Assembly (NCBI GenBank): GCA_035506295.1
Contig: DATJPR010000044.1
Coordinates: forward strand, 1-64,000
DNA: 64,000 nucleotides
Origin: DATJPR01 sp035506295
Lineage (GTDB): Bacteria; Bacteroidota; Ignavibacteria; UBA10030; UBA6906
Direction: 5' to 3'
Below the pieces are notes generated by a model that had not been told where the DNA came from, searched no databases, and saw only the letters and a list, made by a program, of their open reading frames with translations. How positions within the stretch are numbered: the first letter of the stretch is position 1; the number at the start of each line of letters is the position of its first letter. A program made the translations under genes and the position numbers. Positions 15,121-25,531 of this stretch are shown piece by piece.

Positions 15121-17238
15121 ATGCCCATGCGTTCCCTTGCCCTCATCGCTCTTGCCTTTGTCCTCACGGCGGTGCACGCCGGCGCACAGGACGTCGTCCC
15201 GGCGGGGGCGCTCTGCGGCACACGGGGCATCCACGCGCTTCTCCGGTCGACCGATGAAACCGGCGGCAGGCACATCACCGCGAGCGGCACTCTCCGCATC
15301 CTCCTCGTCTTTGCCAGCTTCTCCGACGACGATGCTCCTAATCCGTACTGGCCTCCTCACCAGCCGCCTGTTGCCATGTCGCTGTTCCTCGACCCTGATA
15401 CGGCAACGCATTCCACCGCGTCCTTCAATCTGACGAATTATTTCAACCAGATGTCGCTGGGACAGTTCCATTTCGTGGGCGATGTCGTCTGGGTGGAATC
15501 GACGCATGGGACGAGCGAATTCTCCAACGGCTCCTACGGCCGGGCCAACACAACCTTGTTGACGGAACAGCTCGACACCCAAGTCGACTTTTCCCGGTAC
15601 GACCACTGGACCAATGCGGCGGACTACGTCAACATTCCCGAGCCGGACAGCGTCGTCGACATGATTGTCATGGTCTGGCGGACAAACACCTTCCCGTATG
15701 TCGGCGAAGCTTCGCTGGGCCGCAAACCGACGCTCGTCCTTGACGGGGTCAAGATCGGCATGGGGTATCCCGAGGACTATGCGCATCCCCTCGGCTCGGG
15801 TGTCACATGCGAGTATCTGTACACGGATACTCCCGATAAGGTCATGAGGACGATCGCCCACGAAGTGGGTCACTGGCTGCTGGGCGGGGCGCATCCGTAC
15901 AACGGCGACGTACTCGGGGGGAAACATTCCTACTGGGGGATCCTCTGCGACGGGCACAGGATTTCTTCGTGTGTGAACTCGTATGAACGGGAACTGCTCG
16001 GATGGGTCTCCGTTCCTGAACTGGTCCCCGATTCGTCGTACGCGCTCCCCGACTATCTCACGTCGGGGAAATCCCTGAAGTATCACCCGGAAAATGGAAG
16101 CCCTCTGGAGTACTTCTATATCGAGAATCATCAACGTCGGTCGGTGTTTGACGATGTCACAGTCAATCCGGATGATCGAGGCGTGTGGGTGCTTCACCAG
16201 CAGGGGCCATACCAGGAACTGGATAACATCCGCATCGAACCGTCGGATGGACGATGGCAATGGGACGATGGCGGCCTGCGGAACTCTTGCTTCGGTCAGG
16301 ACCTGACACTTTTCAGGAAAAGAGAGCCGGGGGTCGTCACGGGACCCTCGCATCGTGATATGATCGCGTCGAAGGCGACGGACGTGAATTGGTTGATGAT
16401 GGTGGAAGGCGCCGGAGACACCGTGCACTGCGGACAATTCTACGCCGGCGAGCAATATGCAGGGAGCTTCGACACGTGCAGGGCTTCGGTCTTCTCCCGC
16501 TTCAGCAATCCGTCAAGCAATACATGGGACGGTCAAGCGACAGGTCTGACGCTGGAGCTCACCGGGAACAGCGACGGCACGCTGCTCATTGCCGCATCTT
16601 CGAATCCGCTCAGTCCAGCCCCGTCGCGTCGATACCTGGGCGTCGATCCTTCTGTCGCATCGGTTCAGGGAGGGGCCGTCTCACTCGCCTGGGGCGCGAT
16701 GTGGCAGGATGGACAGCCTATCGAGGCAACGGTGAACTCTTCGGAGCTTCAGCGGCTGTCCACCGATGGGCACACATGGGTGACCGTATACGTCGGCCCG
16801 TCGCTGCGGTGGAAGGATCAGGGTGTTACCTATGATTCGATGGGAGCGGCCCTCGCTACGTATCGGGTCAGAGTCGGAGAGACGAGTGGAAGGCAGTCCA
16901 ACTGGTCAATGCCCTGCGTGGTGCGCGTTTCCTCGTTGCCATCCGGAGTGTCACCTAACCGAAGGAGTCCTCCCGAGAGCTTTGAATTATTCCAGAATTT
17001 CCCGAACCCGTTCAATCCAACAACAGTCGTCAGCGGACAGTGGACAGCAGACAGTTGGGTACGGCTGGTGGTCTACGATCTGCTTGGCAGAGAAGTGGCT
17101 GTCCTTGCCAGTGGGCTCTATCCTGCAGGCAAATACCAATTCTCCTTCGATGGTACCAACCTTTCGAGTGGAGAGTATTTCTACCGATTGACAGCAGGGA
17201 ATTACACAGCGGTGCGCAAGATGACCTTAGTGCGATGA
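15121..17238 (+). CDS. Secreted M6-like metalloprotease with T9SS sorting domain
   Basis: This is a predicted extracellular zinc protease, 705 residues. It has a signal peptide (about residues 1-22), then a catalytic domain with the HEVGH zinc motif at residues 247-251 in MRTIAHEVGHWLLGG. This resembles the M6 (immune inhibitor A-like) peptidases. A beta-rich middle region follows, then a T9SS sorting domain from about residue 617 (FQNFPNPFNPTT, YDLLGREVAVL, GEYFYRLTAG). ATGs at 15118, 15121 and 15127 all fit, and no good ribosome binding site distinguishes them. The start of the sorting domain contains an in-frame repeat-like DNA segment (17031-17055). Natural substrates are unknown. Confidence 0.85.
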   Translation: MPMRSLALIALAFVLTAVHAGAQDVVPAGALCGTRGIHALLRSTDETGGRHITASGTLRILLVFASFSDDDAPNPYWPPHQPPVAMSLFLDPDTATHSTASFNLTNYFNQMSLGQFHFVGDVVWVESTHGTSEFSNGSYGRANTTLLTEQLDTQVDFSRYDHWTNAADYVNIPEPDSVVDMIVMVWRTNTFPYVGEASLGRKPTLVLDGVKIGMGYPEDYAHPLGSGVTCEYLYTDTPDKVMRTIAHEVGHWLLGGAHPYNGDVLGGKHSYWGILCDGHRISSCVNSYERELLGWVSVPELVPDSSYALPDYLTSGKSLKYHPENGSPLEYFYIENHQRRSVFDDVTVNPDDRGVWVLHQQGPYQELDNIRIEPSDGRWQWDDGGLRNSCFGQDLTLFRKREPGVVTGPSHRDMIASKATDVNWLMMVEGAGDTVHCGQFYAGEQYAGSFDTCRASVFSRFSNPSSNTWDGQATGLTLELTGNSDGTLLIAASSNPLSPAPSRRYLGVDPSVASVQGGAVSLAWGAMWQDGQPIEATVNSSELQRLSTDGHTWVTVYVGPSLRWKDQGVTYDSMGAALATYRVRVGETSGRQSNWSMPCVVRVSSLPSGVSPNRRSPPESFELFQNFPNPFNPTTVVSGQWTADSWVRLVVYDLLGREVAVLASGLYPAGKYQFSFDGTNLSSGEYFYRLTAGNYTAVRKMTLVR
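17031..17055 (+). repeat. CAGCGGACAG-family repeat inside the metalloprotease gene
   Basis: The segment matches the complement of the intergenic hairpin arm at 6634-6665 in about 19 of 22 bases. It is read in frame as SGQWTADS, replacing the usual hydrophobic strand that follows PNPFNPTT in this sorting domain family. Confidence 0.6.
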
Positions 17239-17441
17239 GGAGAGTTGACAGCTGCCCGCTGCTTTTCGCCTTTTTGCCCCGGTTTCCCTTGCTTGCAATT
17301 GTCGGAGTGAATGCCTACAATTGTGCATCCCTTCCACCGTTAAGGAGTCCCATATCGTTCTGTTCGATAGCGAATCTCGAGACACAGCAGTCAGGTCCGA
17401 GTAGTGTGTCTCCGCATGTTAGGGAAGAATAGAATCAGACA
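17239..17441. other. Intergenic region upstream of sprA
   Basis: The stretch has no ORF. It contains one promoter-like pair (17293-17321) and no evident terminator for the upstream metalloprotease gene. Confidence 0.4.
17293..17321 (+). promoter_or_regulatory. Putative sigma-70 promoter of sprA
   Basis: TTGCAA at 17293-17298, a 17-base spacer, and TACAAT at 17316-17321. Transcription would start near 17328. Confidence 0.5.
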
Positions 17442-20400
17442 TTGGGCTCCTCTCTCCAAAGGCAGTGGTCTGCCTCAGGATTGATCCCGCAGGGGTTATC
17501 TCGCCATCGCTCCCTGTTGGTCATCGTGCTGATGCTGTTTTCAGCGCCGTCGCGCCTCTGCGGCTTGTATGACGACGGCCGGTCGACGACCCTCGACATC
17601 CCGATGCCGCCCGACTCGACGGGATTTTCCATCGTTCCTCTCACCGACGCGTTCGCAGGGCACGCAGATTCCACGTCAAGCAAGGACTCCCTCGCAGCAC
17701 TTCATACGTCGACAGTTCTCGACAGCGCGGCTGCGGACATCCTTCACACCTTTTCCCTATCGGATCCGTTCAGCGAAGTTCATTTCCAGACTCAGGATAC
17801 GTCCCGACCGTCCGCCGCGGCGCGCACACCGGAAGCGGACGCACATGCGCGAAGTCCCGATTGGATCCTCGCCGAAAATTCCATCCCCGGCGAGGCCGCG
17901 CCCGGGGATCAGATCCCGCCGCAGGACACATCCAGGGGGGCGAACAAGCTGTTCGGCGGAGACACGGCAAAGGCCGCGCAAGCCCTTCGTGATTCTCTCT
18001 CGCGAAAGCTGCAGGACTCGCTGCACCTGGATTCTCTTCGGACGCGTTCCTCTCTCATCAAAGACACGACCTGGGTCGTCGACAAGGACTCCACCGCCCG
18101 CCTGAAGGAATTCACCTACGAGCGTGTTGATTCGCCGCAGGTGGAGCTCTTCCCGGACCGTGAGTATCCGCTGTTCGGAACCGCACACGCAACCGGATTC
18201 CGTCGCGATCTCCTGATAGACTCCACCGGCACCGTCGTGACGGCGGAAGAACTGTACGGGGATACACCGATCAAAGTCCCCGTCACACTTTCCCTCCACG
18301 ACTACATCGAAATGCGGCGGCGGTATGAGATGCATAAGATGTTTGCCGATGCTGCGCGGAAGACGAAGGAAGTCGTTGCCAAGAACGATCTCGGCGAGCT
18401 GCTGAGCAACTTCACGAAGATCACCATCCCCGTTCCGCACAATCCGGTGTTCAGCATTTTCGGGAAGGATCTCATCAGTATCAACGTCAGCGGCGCCGTG
18501 GATATCAAGGCGGGATTCAGGAACATCAAGTCCGATCAGACAACGCTTTCGGTGCTCGATCAGACGAGGAACGAGCCGGATTTCAGCCAGGAGGTGCAGG
18601 TCACCGTCAACGGCATGATCGGCGACAAACTGAGCGTCGGAGCGGACTGGAATACCCAGAGGCAATTCGAATACGAGAACCAGCTGAAGATCAAGTACAC
18701 GGGATACGATGACGAGGTCGTGCAGAGCGTCGAGGCGGGAAACGTCTCTCTGCAGACGCCATCCTCCTTTATCGGAAGCAGTCAGGCGTTGTTCGGCATA
18801 AAGGCAAAGCTGCAGCTCGGTCCGCTGACATTGACAACGCTGGCATCGCAAAAGAAGGGCCAGATTCAGCAGGTGAATGTGACGGGCGGGGCGAAACAGC
18901 AGGACTTCGAGTTTCATCCCTACGAATATGCCACCAACCACTATTTCGTGGATCTCTCTTACATCCCGTACTACGAGCCGTACATGCAGAAGGAGCCGCC
19001 GACCGTCACGACGGACATGCAGAATGCGCAGATCGTAGAGGCGGAAGTCTGGGTCCAGCGCCAGGGTTCTATCCCTGATCCGAATGAACGCCAGGGGCTG
19101 GCCTTCATCAACCTTCCTCAGCGGGGACAGGGATATGACCCTTCATTGCGAACCCAGGTGGACAGCCCCGGAGTCGTGGAAACAGCGCCGTTCATCAAAC
19201 TGGATCCGTCGCAATATGAGCTGGACGGAGAGGGGTACCTCGGTGTACTGTCGCTAAACGTCAGCGTGGGCGAGGCGCAAGTCGTTGCTATTGCGTATCG
19301 GACAGCAGACAAACGTCAGTACGGCGAATTTGCTCGCGACTTCCAGGACACCAGCGGCGGCAAGCGCATCATCCTGAAGATGGTGAAACCGAAGAACCTG
19401 ATCTCGTCGGGCCCGAACTATAAGACCGCCTGGCAGATGCTCATGAAGAACGTCTATCCCATCCCGGGAATCGGCCGGAACCTGAAGCCGGACGGCTTCA
19501 AGCTGGACATCTTCCGGTCCGTTCCGGGTCAATCGGATGTGAACAACATGTCCAACGTGCCGCTGCTGCAGGTGTTCGGGTTGGACAAGTATTCCGGATC
19601 GGACGCGCAAACACCGACGCCTGACGGGAATTTCGACTTCCGGCCGGGAAGGACGGTGAGCACGGCGCGGGCGGAAATCATATTCCCGTATCTCCAGCCG
19701 TTCAAGACTGGCATCGCCGAATACTTTGCCGACAAAGGACTCACGCTGGATTCGAGCTATCTCTATCCGGAAGTCTACGATACCACGGTGACCTTCGCGC
19801 AGCAGAGCCTTCGAAACCGGTACACGATCAAGGGCTCCGCCACCGGCGAAGCAACCTCGCAGTTCTCCCTCGGGTTCAACGTCGTCGAGGGGAGCGTCCA
19901 GGTCTTCCTGAACGGCGCCGCGTTGGTGCCGAATGTCGATTATACGGTCGACTACATCCTCGGCGAAGTCGTGGTCAAGAACGAACGCGCGCTTGTGCCG
20001 GGAGCGAACCTCTCGATCAAGTTCGAGCAGAACGACCTGTTCCAGCTTGCCTCCAAGACTCTCCTTGGCGCGCGCGGCGATATCGCCCTCGGGTCGAATA
20101 CCACGATCGGGTTCACCATCATGAACCTGAACCAGCAGACGTTGTCCGACAAGGTGCGACTCGGCGAGGAGCCCAGCAACAACACGATTCTGGGGATCGA
20201 TGGATCGACAAGCTTCGACATGCCGTTCCTGACGCGTGCCATCGATGCGCTGCCCATCATCCAGACGCACGAGCAATCTTCGTTCAAGATCAGCGGTGAA
20301 GCGGCGTATATGATGCCGGACCCGAACACCAGCAAGAGCACGATCCCGGCCGACGGCGGGCAATCCATCGCCTACCTCGACGACTTCGAAGGCTCGCGGC

Positions 20401-23400
20401 GCACGGTTCCCGTCGGGATCACATTCTCGATGTGGACACAGGCGAGTCCTCTTGCCGGGTCGTTTTGGTTCAACGGTATGGCTGATACGACCAAGATGTT
20501 CTCGAAGGCCAAAATGGTCTGGTTCAATCGTCTTCCCAGCGACGTTCACCTCACAGACATCTATCCCCAGAAGGCGGTCGGCACCAACCCCGCGAACAAC
20601 ATCGCGACGGTGCTCGACCTGTGCTACTACCCCACGAGGCGGGGAACGTACAATTATAGCCTTAATCTTTCGAACACGTTGACTTCGCACCAGAACTGGG
20701 GCGGCATCATGAAGCCGTTGTCGGTCTCCGCGGTGAACCTGCTGCAGGAGAACATCAGTTTCATCGAGATCTGGATGCAGATCGACAAGATTCCGAACGA
20801 CAAGTCCGCGAAGATGATCATCGATCTGGGCGCGATCTCGGAGCGTGTCCTCCCCAACGGGCCCAAAGCTCGCGCGGCAGGGAGCACGACGCCGAATTCG
20901 GAAGACCTCGTGCTGGGCGATTACCCCAACGGTGTCCTCAATGTCGGCGAAGATGTAGGCCTGGACATGCGGGATGATAATGGGGAGCGTCAGGACCATG
21001 GCGATTTGATCACGCTTTATAAGGATTTGTACAACGATCCCAGCGGCGACGACTACGGATACGACAACAGCTCGGTAGGCAACCGGAGCGATTTCGATCA
21101 CATCAACGGGACTGAGGGAAATGAAAACGGACCGGGGGGGAGGATCCCGGATACCGAGGACATCAACGGGAACGGCATCTGTGATCTGGCAAATTCCTAT
21201 TTCGAGTACGAGCTTCCGCTCGACTCCTCCAGCGTGACCAATCCCTATGTCTCGGGCGGTGGGAGCAAGGGGTGGTATCAGTACCGGATTCCGATCAAGG
21301 ACTGGGTGCGCACGGTGGGAAGTCCGACACCGGAGAACGTCGAGTATATCCGCGTCGCCTTTGTCAACGCCACCGACACCGTGTTTGTCCGCATCCAGGA
21401 TTTCAACCTGGTGGGGAACCAGTGGCAGAAGGTCCAGAAGACCCCGGCTGACACGAATTTTTCCGTCGGCGTCGTGAGCATCGAAGACAACTGGCCGGAA
21501 TACAATTCGCCTCCCGGCGTTATCCGCGAACAGGACAAGACCCAGCCGGATCAGAACGTGTACGCGAATGAACAGTCCCTCGCGATTTTCCTGACTGGAC
21601 TTCAGGAGCATCACGATGCCGAAGCGGTCAGGTATTTCAACTTCAAGCCGCTGGACCTGTTCAACTACAAGACGATGAAGATGTTCGTACACGGGGACCT
21701 GCACTTCAAGTATTCGAGTCCGACGAGCTACGACGCGCAGATGTACTACCGGTTCGGCACAGACAGCCTGAATTACTACGAGTACCGTGAACCGATTCAT
21801 CCCGACTGGGGCCCCAACAACGATGTCATCATCAATTTCGCGGATGTGACCGCTCTCAAGACCGGACGGGATTCCACCAATGTTGCTACGCCCCCCGTCC
21901 CGGTCAACGGAGGACCGCCGGGCTCGACGTACAGCGTCCGGGGTAATCCCTCGCTCACGAATGTGGTGTACCTGGCGATCGGTGTCACCAACCCCGGCAA
22001 TTCGAGCTCAGGGCGGCCGCTGGTCGGGCAGGTGTGGTTCAACGAACTCCGATTGATCGGCGTGGATGACTCCAAGGGGTTCGCCTGGCGCATGGACTCG
22101 CAGCTGAAATTGGCGGATGTGGGGAATGTCGGATTCAACTATTCTCGCGTGGACCCGAATTTCCACACGCTGGAGCAACGGTTCGGGTCACGCCAGACGA
22201 CCACCAATTGGGGGCTCAGCACGAATGTCGAGCTGTCGAAGTTTCTGCCGCCTGACTGGAACGGCACGTCGCTGCCCATCTCCTACTCGCACCAGGAAGG
22301 ACTTTCCCAGCCGAAGTACCTTCCGAATTCGGACGTCCTGGTGTCCGAGGCCGCGGATCTTTCCCGTCAACAGGCCGTCGCGCGCGGGCGGGCCGCTCAG
22401 GCAAGCACGGTGGCGGACAGCGTGACCTATGTCTCGGAGACGCGCCATGTCGGCGACTCATGGACTGCTCCTTCGATCCGTCTGGCTGTTCCCTCCACGG
22501 CGTGGTATGTGCGCGACATTGTCAACAAACTGACGCTCGGTTTCACCTACAACAAATCGAATGATCGCAGTCCCTCGACCGAGTACAGAGTTTCCTGGTC
22601 GTGGAACGCCAGAATCCAGTACGGGCTCTCCTTCTCACCGGACTATTTCCTTCAACCGTTCAAGAGCATCTTCGCCGGCCTCTGGTTGTTTGACGACTTC
22701 AAGGACTGGAAGCTGTACTACGCGCCATCGAATTTCAGCTGGTCAGTCTCCGCGGTTCGTTCCCGTGACCGATCGCTCCAGCGGACGGACGGAGCGCAGG
22801 AGATCATCTCGCGCAACTTCAGCGCCTCGCGGCAAATGGGTTTTTCCTGGAAGCTGTCGGAGGGAGGCATCCTGAACCCATCCGGCGACTATAGCATCTC
22901 GGTGGAGTCGTCGATGCTGAATATGGAACTCGATCAGTTCAATCAACAGCGGCCGTTCTCGCAAATTCTGAGCAGCATCTTCTTTGGCGACCGCCTGATC
23001 AATTTCGGACAGGACACGCGCTACAGTCAGCATAACCAATTCAACACGCATCCCGTCATTCCCAACATCTTCGGCATCAAGAAATATATCGATGTCCAGT
23101 TCGGCTACGGGGTGGATTACAGCTGGCAGAACACCCTGACGGGAGTCCTCGGCAAGTCCGCCGGGTTTAATAATTCCATCAACCTCGGTCTCACGGTTCG
23201 CCTGAAGCAGATGTTCGATCCACTGTTCGAAGGGATGGCGCAGCAGCAGGGTCAACCTCCGCCGCAAGGGGAGATTTCGCGCGGTCGCCGGTCGCGTGAA
23301 GCAGAACCGGCGGCGGTCGACACGACAAAGGCCGTGGCGGATACCACGAAGGGGAAGGGGGGGAAGAAAATGATGGAACAGCTCCAGAATCTCCTTAAGG

Positions 23401-24716
23401 TCTTCATTAAAATTCCGTTCCTGGACTACGACAACATCGCCATCAATTTCACCCAAACGAACAGCGCACAGAACAACGGCATCATTGGCGGGGAAGGGTT
23501 CCTCAATTTCTGGGCACGTGTCCCGTTCTTCCAGGAGTCGGATCCGATGTACGGGCCCTCGCGCCTTTACCAGCTCGGACTCATCTCGGATCCTTCGGGT
23601 CGACTGACGAATTTCCGGTTTACGGGAAAGCCGCCCTTCTTCGCGTGGGATGTGGAGCCGGGACTGCGCGCACCGGGCGGAGTTCTCATCAACACCTACC
23701 GGCAAACCAACAGGCTGACGCTCAAAACGTCGCGGGCGCTCTGGGATGGCGCCCACCTGGACCTCAACTGGAATGTCGGGTGGTCGTACAACAGGACGCA
23801 AAATCTCATCACCGACTCTATCGGGAATCCTTCCATCCAGAACGTCACGACAACGGGAAACGTCGACCGATCGTTCCTCACGATGCCTGACGTCCTTTTC
23901 CTCGGGATGTTTAAGACGAGCCTGAAAGAAGTCAGCAAAGAATACGCCGCGATGAAGACGGCGGGCGATTCGAGCACCACGGACGACGAGAAGCTGGGGC
24001 AGGCGTTTCAGCAGGGGTTCGAAGCGCTCCCGTTTTTCAGCAAGATCTTCGGTCAGTTCTTCCCGCGGGTCAACTGGACGTTCCATTGGGACGGGCTGGA
24101 AAAGCTCCCGATGTTCAAGTCCTTCGTCAGCCGGCTGTCGCTCGATCACAGCTACACCTCCAACTACACCAGGTCATTCCAGGATCTTCCCGGCGGCGGG
24201 GGCGAGCAAACGACCGGACAGCACGTGGGGTACGGCTTTGCGCCGCTTATGGGATTGAACTTCACGTTCAAGGAGTTGGCGAAGGGAAGTTTCGGGGCGA
24301 CGTTCCGATACAACACGAATACATCGTATGATCTGACCACGTCGTCGCGAAACATTGTCGAAGCCCTGACGCAGGAAATCAACTTCACCGCCAACTACAC
24401 GCGGCGCGGGTTCGAAATTCCTTTCTTCGGGCTCGCCCTGCAGAATGACATCGACCTGAGCGCCTCGTATTCCGTTTCCAAGAATTCCCGTACCACGTAC
24501 GATGTCTCGACGCTCGATCAGGACGTCACCGGTGTTCCTCTCGAGGGCAGCACAACGACCACCTTCGAACCGCGCATCAAGTACGTCCTGAGCGCCCGCG
24601 TCACCGCATCGGTCTACTACCGTCTCACCAAAGTCGAACCGGACGCCACCGGCTCGCGGATCCCGGGATCGACAACCAACGAAGCCGGGCTGGATGTGCA
24701 TATCAGCATTCAATAG
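17442..24716 (+). CDS. sprA: SprA (Sov), T9SS outer-membrane translocon
   Basis: SprA forms the very large outer-membrane beta-barrel through which T9SS cargo leaves the periplasm. The protein is about 2424 residues, close to the size of Flavobacterium SprA and Porphyromonas Sov. Visible family features are a hydrophobic signal segment (about residues 21-40), the early N-terminal motif SINVSGAVDIKAGF, the central AYLDDFEGSRR segment (about residue 980), the Asp/Gly/Asn-rich VGLDMRDDNGE region (about residue 1170), and repeated amphipathic barrel strands to the C-terminus. The TTG at 17442 is the longest start and has only weak ribosome-binding support; a start nearer residue 26 or 31 is possible. 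It is flanked by two T9SS cargo genes and by porX. Confidence 0.94.
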   Translation: MGSSLQRQWSASGLIPQGLSRHRSLLVIVLMLFSAPSRLCGLYDDGRSTTLDIPMPPDSTGFSIVPLTDAFAGHADSTSSKDSLAALHTSTVLDSAAADILHTFSLSDPFSEVHFQTQDTSRPSAAARTPEADAHARSPDWILAENSIPGEAAPGDQIPPQDTSRGANKLFGGDTAKAAQALRDSLSRKLQDSLHLDSLRTRSSLIKDTTWVVDKDSTARLKEFTYERVDSPQVELFPDREYPLFGTAHATGFRRDLLIDSTGTVVTAEELYGDTPIKVPVTLSLHDYIEMRRRYEMHKMFADAARKTKEVVAKNDLGELLSNFTKITIPVPHNPVFSIFGKDLISINVSGAVDIKAGFRNIKSDQTTLSVLDQTRNEPDFSQEVQVTVNGMIGDKLSVGADWNTQRQFEYENQLKIKYTGYDDEVVQSVEAGNVSLQTPSSFIGSSQALFGIKAKLQLGPLTLTTLASQKKGQIQQVNVTGGAKQQDFEFHPYEYATNHYFVDLSYIPYYEPYMQKEPPTVTTDMQNAQIVEAEVWVQRQGSIPDPNERQGLAFINLPQRGQGYDPSLRTQVDSPGVVETAPFIKLDPSQYELDGEGYLGVLSLNVSVGEAQVVAIAYRTADKRQYGEFARDFQDTSGGKRIILKMVKPKNLISSGPNYKTAWQMLMKNVYPIPGIGRNLKPDGFKLDIFRSVPGQSDVNNMSNVPLLQVFGLDKYSGSDAQTPTPDGNFDFRPGRTVSTARAEIIFPYLQPFKTGIAEYFADKGLTLDSSYLYPEVYDTTVTFAQQSLRNRYTIKGSATGEATSQFSLGFNVVEGSVQVFLNGAALVPNVDYTVDYILGEVVVKNERALVPGANLSIKFEQNDLFQLASKTLLGARGDIALGSNTTIGFTIMNLNQQTLSDKVRLGEEPSNNTILGIDGSTSFDMPFLTRAIDALPIIQTHEQSSFKISGEAAYMMPDPNTSKSTIPADGGQSIAYLDDFEGSRRTVPVGITFSMWTQASPLAGSFWFNGMADTTKMFSKAKMVWFNRLPSDVHLTDIYPQKAVGTNPANNIATVLDLCYYPTRRGTYNYSLNLSNTLTSHQNWGGIMKPLSVSAVNLLQENISFIEIWMQIDKIPNDKSAKMIIDLGAISERVLPNGPKARAAGSTTPNSEDLVLGDYPNGVLNVGEDVGLDMRDDNGERQDHGDLITLYKDLYNDPSGDDYGYDNSSVGNRSDFDHINGTEGNENGPGGRIPDTEDINGNGICDLANSYFEYELPLDSSSVTNPYVSGGGSKGWYQYRIPIKDWVRTVGSPTPENVEYIRVAFVNATDTVFVRIQDFNLVGNQWQKVQKTPADTNFSVGVVSIEDNWPEYNSPPGVIREQDKTQPDQNVYANEQSLAIFLTGLQEHHDAEAVRYFNFKPLDLFNYKTMKMFVHGDLHFKYSSPTSYDAQMYYRFGTDSLNYYEYREPIHPDWGPNNDVIINFADVTALKTGRDSTNVATPPVPVNGGPPGSTYSVRGNPSLTNVVYLAIGVTNPGNSSSGRPLVGQVWFNELRLIGVDDSKGFAWRMDSQLKLADVGNVGFNYSRVDPNFHTLEQRFGSRQTTTNWGLSTNVELSKFLPPDWNGTSLPISYSHQEGLSQPKYLPNSDVLVSEAADLSRQQAVARGRAAQASTVADSVTYVSETRHVGDSWTAPSIRLAVPSTAWYVRDIVNKLTLGFTYNKSNDRSPSTEYRVSWSWNARIQYGLSFSPDYFLQPFKSIFAGLWLFDDFKDWKLYYAPSNFSWSVSAVRSRDRSLQRTDGAQEIISRNFSASRQMGFSWKLSEGGILNPSGDYSISVESSMLNMELDQFNQQRPFSQILSSIFFGDRLINFGQDTRYSQHNQFNTHPVIPNIFGIKKYIDVQFGYGVDYSWQNTLTGVLGKSAGFNNSINLGLTVRLKQMFDPLFEGMAQQQGQPPPQGEISRGRRSREAEPAAVDTTKAVADTTKGKGGKKMMEQLQNLLKVFIKIPFLDYDNIAINFTQTNSAQNNGIIGGEGFLNFWARVPFFQESDPMYGPSRLYQLGLISDPSGRLTNFRFTGKPPFFAWDVEPGLRAPGGVLINTYRQTNRLTLKTSRALWDGAHLDLNWNVGWSYNRTQNLITDSIGNPSIQNVTTTGNVDRSFLTMPDVLFLGMFKTSLKEVSKEYAAMKTAGDSSTTDDEKLGQAFQQGFEALPFFSKIFGQFFPRVNWTFHWDGLEKLPMFKSFVSRLSLDHSYTSNYTRSFQDLPGGGGEQTTGQHVGYGFAPLMGLNFTFKELAKGSFGATFRYNTNTSYDLTTSSRNIVEALTQEINFTANYTRRGFEIPFFGLALQNDIDLSASYSVSKNSRTTYDVSTLDQDVTGVPLEGSTTTTFEPRIKYVLSARVTASVYYRLTKVEPDATGSRIPGSTTNEAGLDVHISIQ

Positions 24717-24735
24717 AAAAAATTCAACCTTCGAT

Positions 24736-24756
24736 GAAGCGGGGCTATCGCGCTTC
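24736..24756 (+). terminator. Weak hairpin after sprA
   Basis: GAAGCG at 24736-24741 pairs with CGCTTC at 24751-24756. There is no T-run. It might end the sprA transcript just before the next promoter. Confidence 0.3.
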
Positions 24757-24762
24757 GTGCAT

Positions 24763-24791
24763 TTGACAATGTGAAGAGGGGGAGATAGATT
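24763..24791 (+). promoter_or_regulatory. Putative sigma-70 promoter of the methyltransferase gene
   Basis: TTGACA at 24763-24768, a 17-base spacer, and TAGATT at 24786-24791. The predicted start near 24798 leaves only ~17 bases before the ATG, or would favour a later start codon. Confidence 0.45.
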
Positions 24792-24814
24792 GTGCCTTGC
24801 CTTCAGGACAACGT

Positions 24815-25480
24815 ATGCTCAAACAGTTTCGAAGCTATCTCCATCGTCAGGACGCGCGGCAGAGGTTCTATCGGCGATTGTCGGATCGGGCGAAAGTGTT
24901 GGACCTGGGATGCGGATCCGGCATCAATGGCGCCTCTCTCAAAAAGCTCTATCCCTCCATCGACCTCTACGGGATCGACATCGTTCCGGACGCGGATGCG
25001 CCGGGAAGCTACGTCTACAAAAGAGTCGACCTGGACGACAGTGTCCTGCCATTTCCGGACGACGAATTTGATGCCGTGATTATGACTCACGTCATCGAGC
25101 ATCTTCGCTCTCCGTTGACGCTCGGGAAAGAGATCCGGAGGGTGTTGAAGGGAGGAGGAATGTTTTATGTCGAGGCGCCCAATTGGACGTCGGCGCTGGT
25201 GCCGTCGTTTGGTTTTCACCGCGAACAACGTAATCCCTTCAATTTCTTCGACGACCCCACGCATATCAGACCCTGGACGAAGCAAAGCCTCTTTGTGTTC
25301 CTCTCCGGAGCTTGCGGTCTGCGCGTGGCGAAAGTGGGCACGGTCCGCGTATGGCTCAGGGTGCCTTTTGATTTCTTCATGATCCTCTGGGCGTTCGTCC
25401 GGGGCAATCGAGAGCGATTCGTGACTTCCTTGTGGAATATTTACGGATGGTGCATTTTTGGCGTCGGCGTCAAGGACTGA
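24815..25480 (+). CDS. Class I SAM-dependent methyltransferase (type 11)
   Basis: This 221-residue protein has the SAM-binding signature VLDLGCGSG (about residues 29-37), the acidic strand YGIDI after it, and the post-I/II motifs DDEFDAVIMTHVIEHL and VLKGGGMFYVEAPN typical of the Methyltransf_11 family. The C-terminal part is hydrophobic (VWLRVPFDFFMILWAF), suggesting membrane association. The substrate cannot be told from sequence. The ATG at 24815 follows AGGA with seven-base spacing; a TTG at 24797 would add six residues. It sits between sprA and porX, which does not itself imply a secretion role. Confidence 0.85.
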   Translation: MLKQFRSYLHRQDARQRFYRRLSDRAKVLDLGCGSGINGASLKKLYPSIDLYGIDIVPDADAPGSYVYKRVDLDDSVLPFPDDEFDAVIMTHVIEHLRSPLTLGKEIRRVLKGGGMFYVEAPNWTSALVPSFGFHREQRNPFNFFDDPTHIRPWTKQSLFVFLSGACGLRVAKVGTVRVWLRVPFDFFMILWAFVRGNRERFVTSLWNIYGWCIFGVGVKD

Positions 25481-25531
25481 CTGAGATCTGCCCACCCGTG
25501 AACGTGACCCTTCCGACACCTCCTACCAGTC

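Noticed and set aside
17757..18941. 394-residue minus-strand frame opposite sprA
   Set aside because: A shadow of the high-GC third positions in sprA.
19254..21800. 848-residue open frame on the minus strand
   Set aside because: It lies wholly inside sprA, is rich in Arg/His/Asp from GC-rich codon shadowing, and shows no domain or ribosome binding site.
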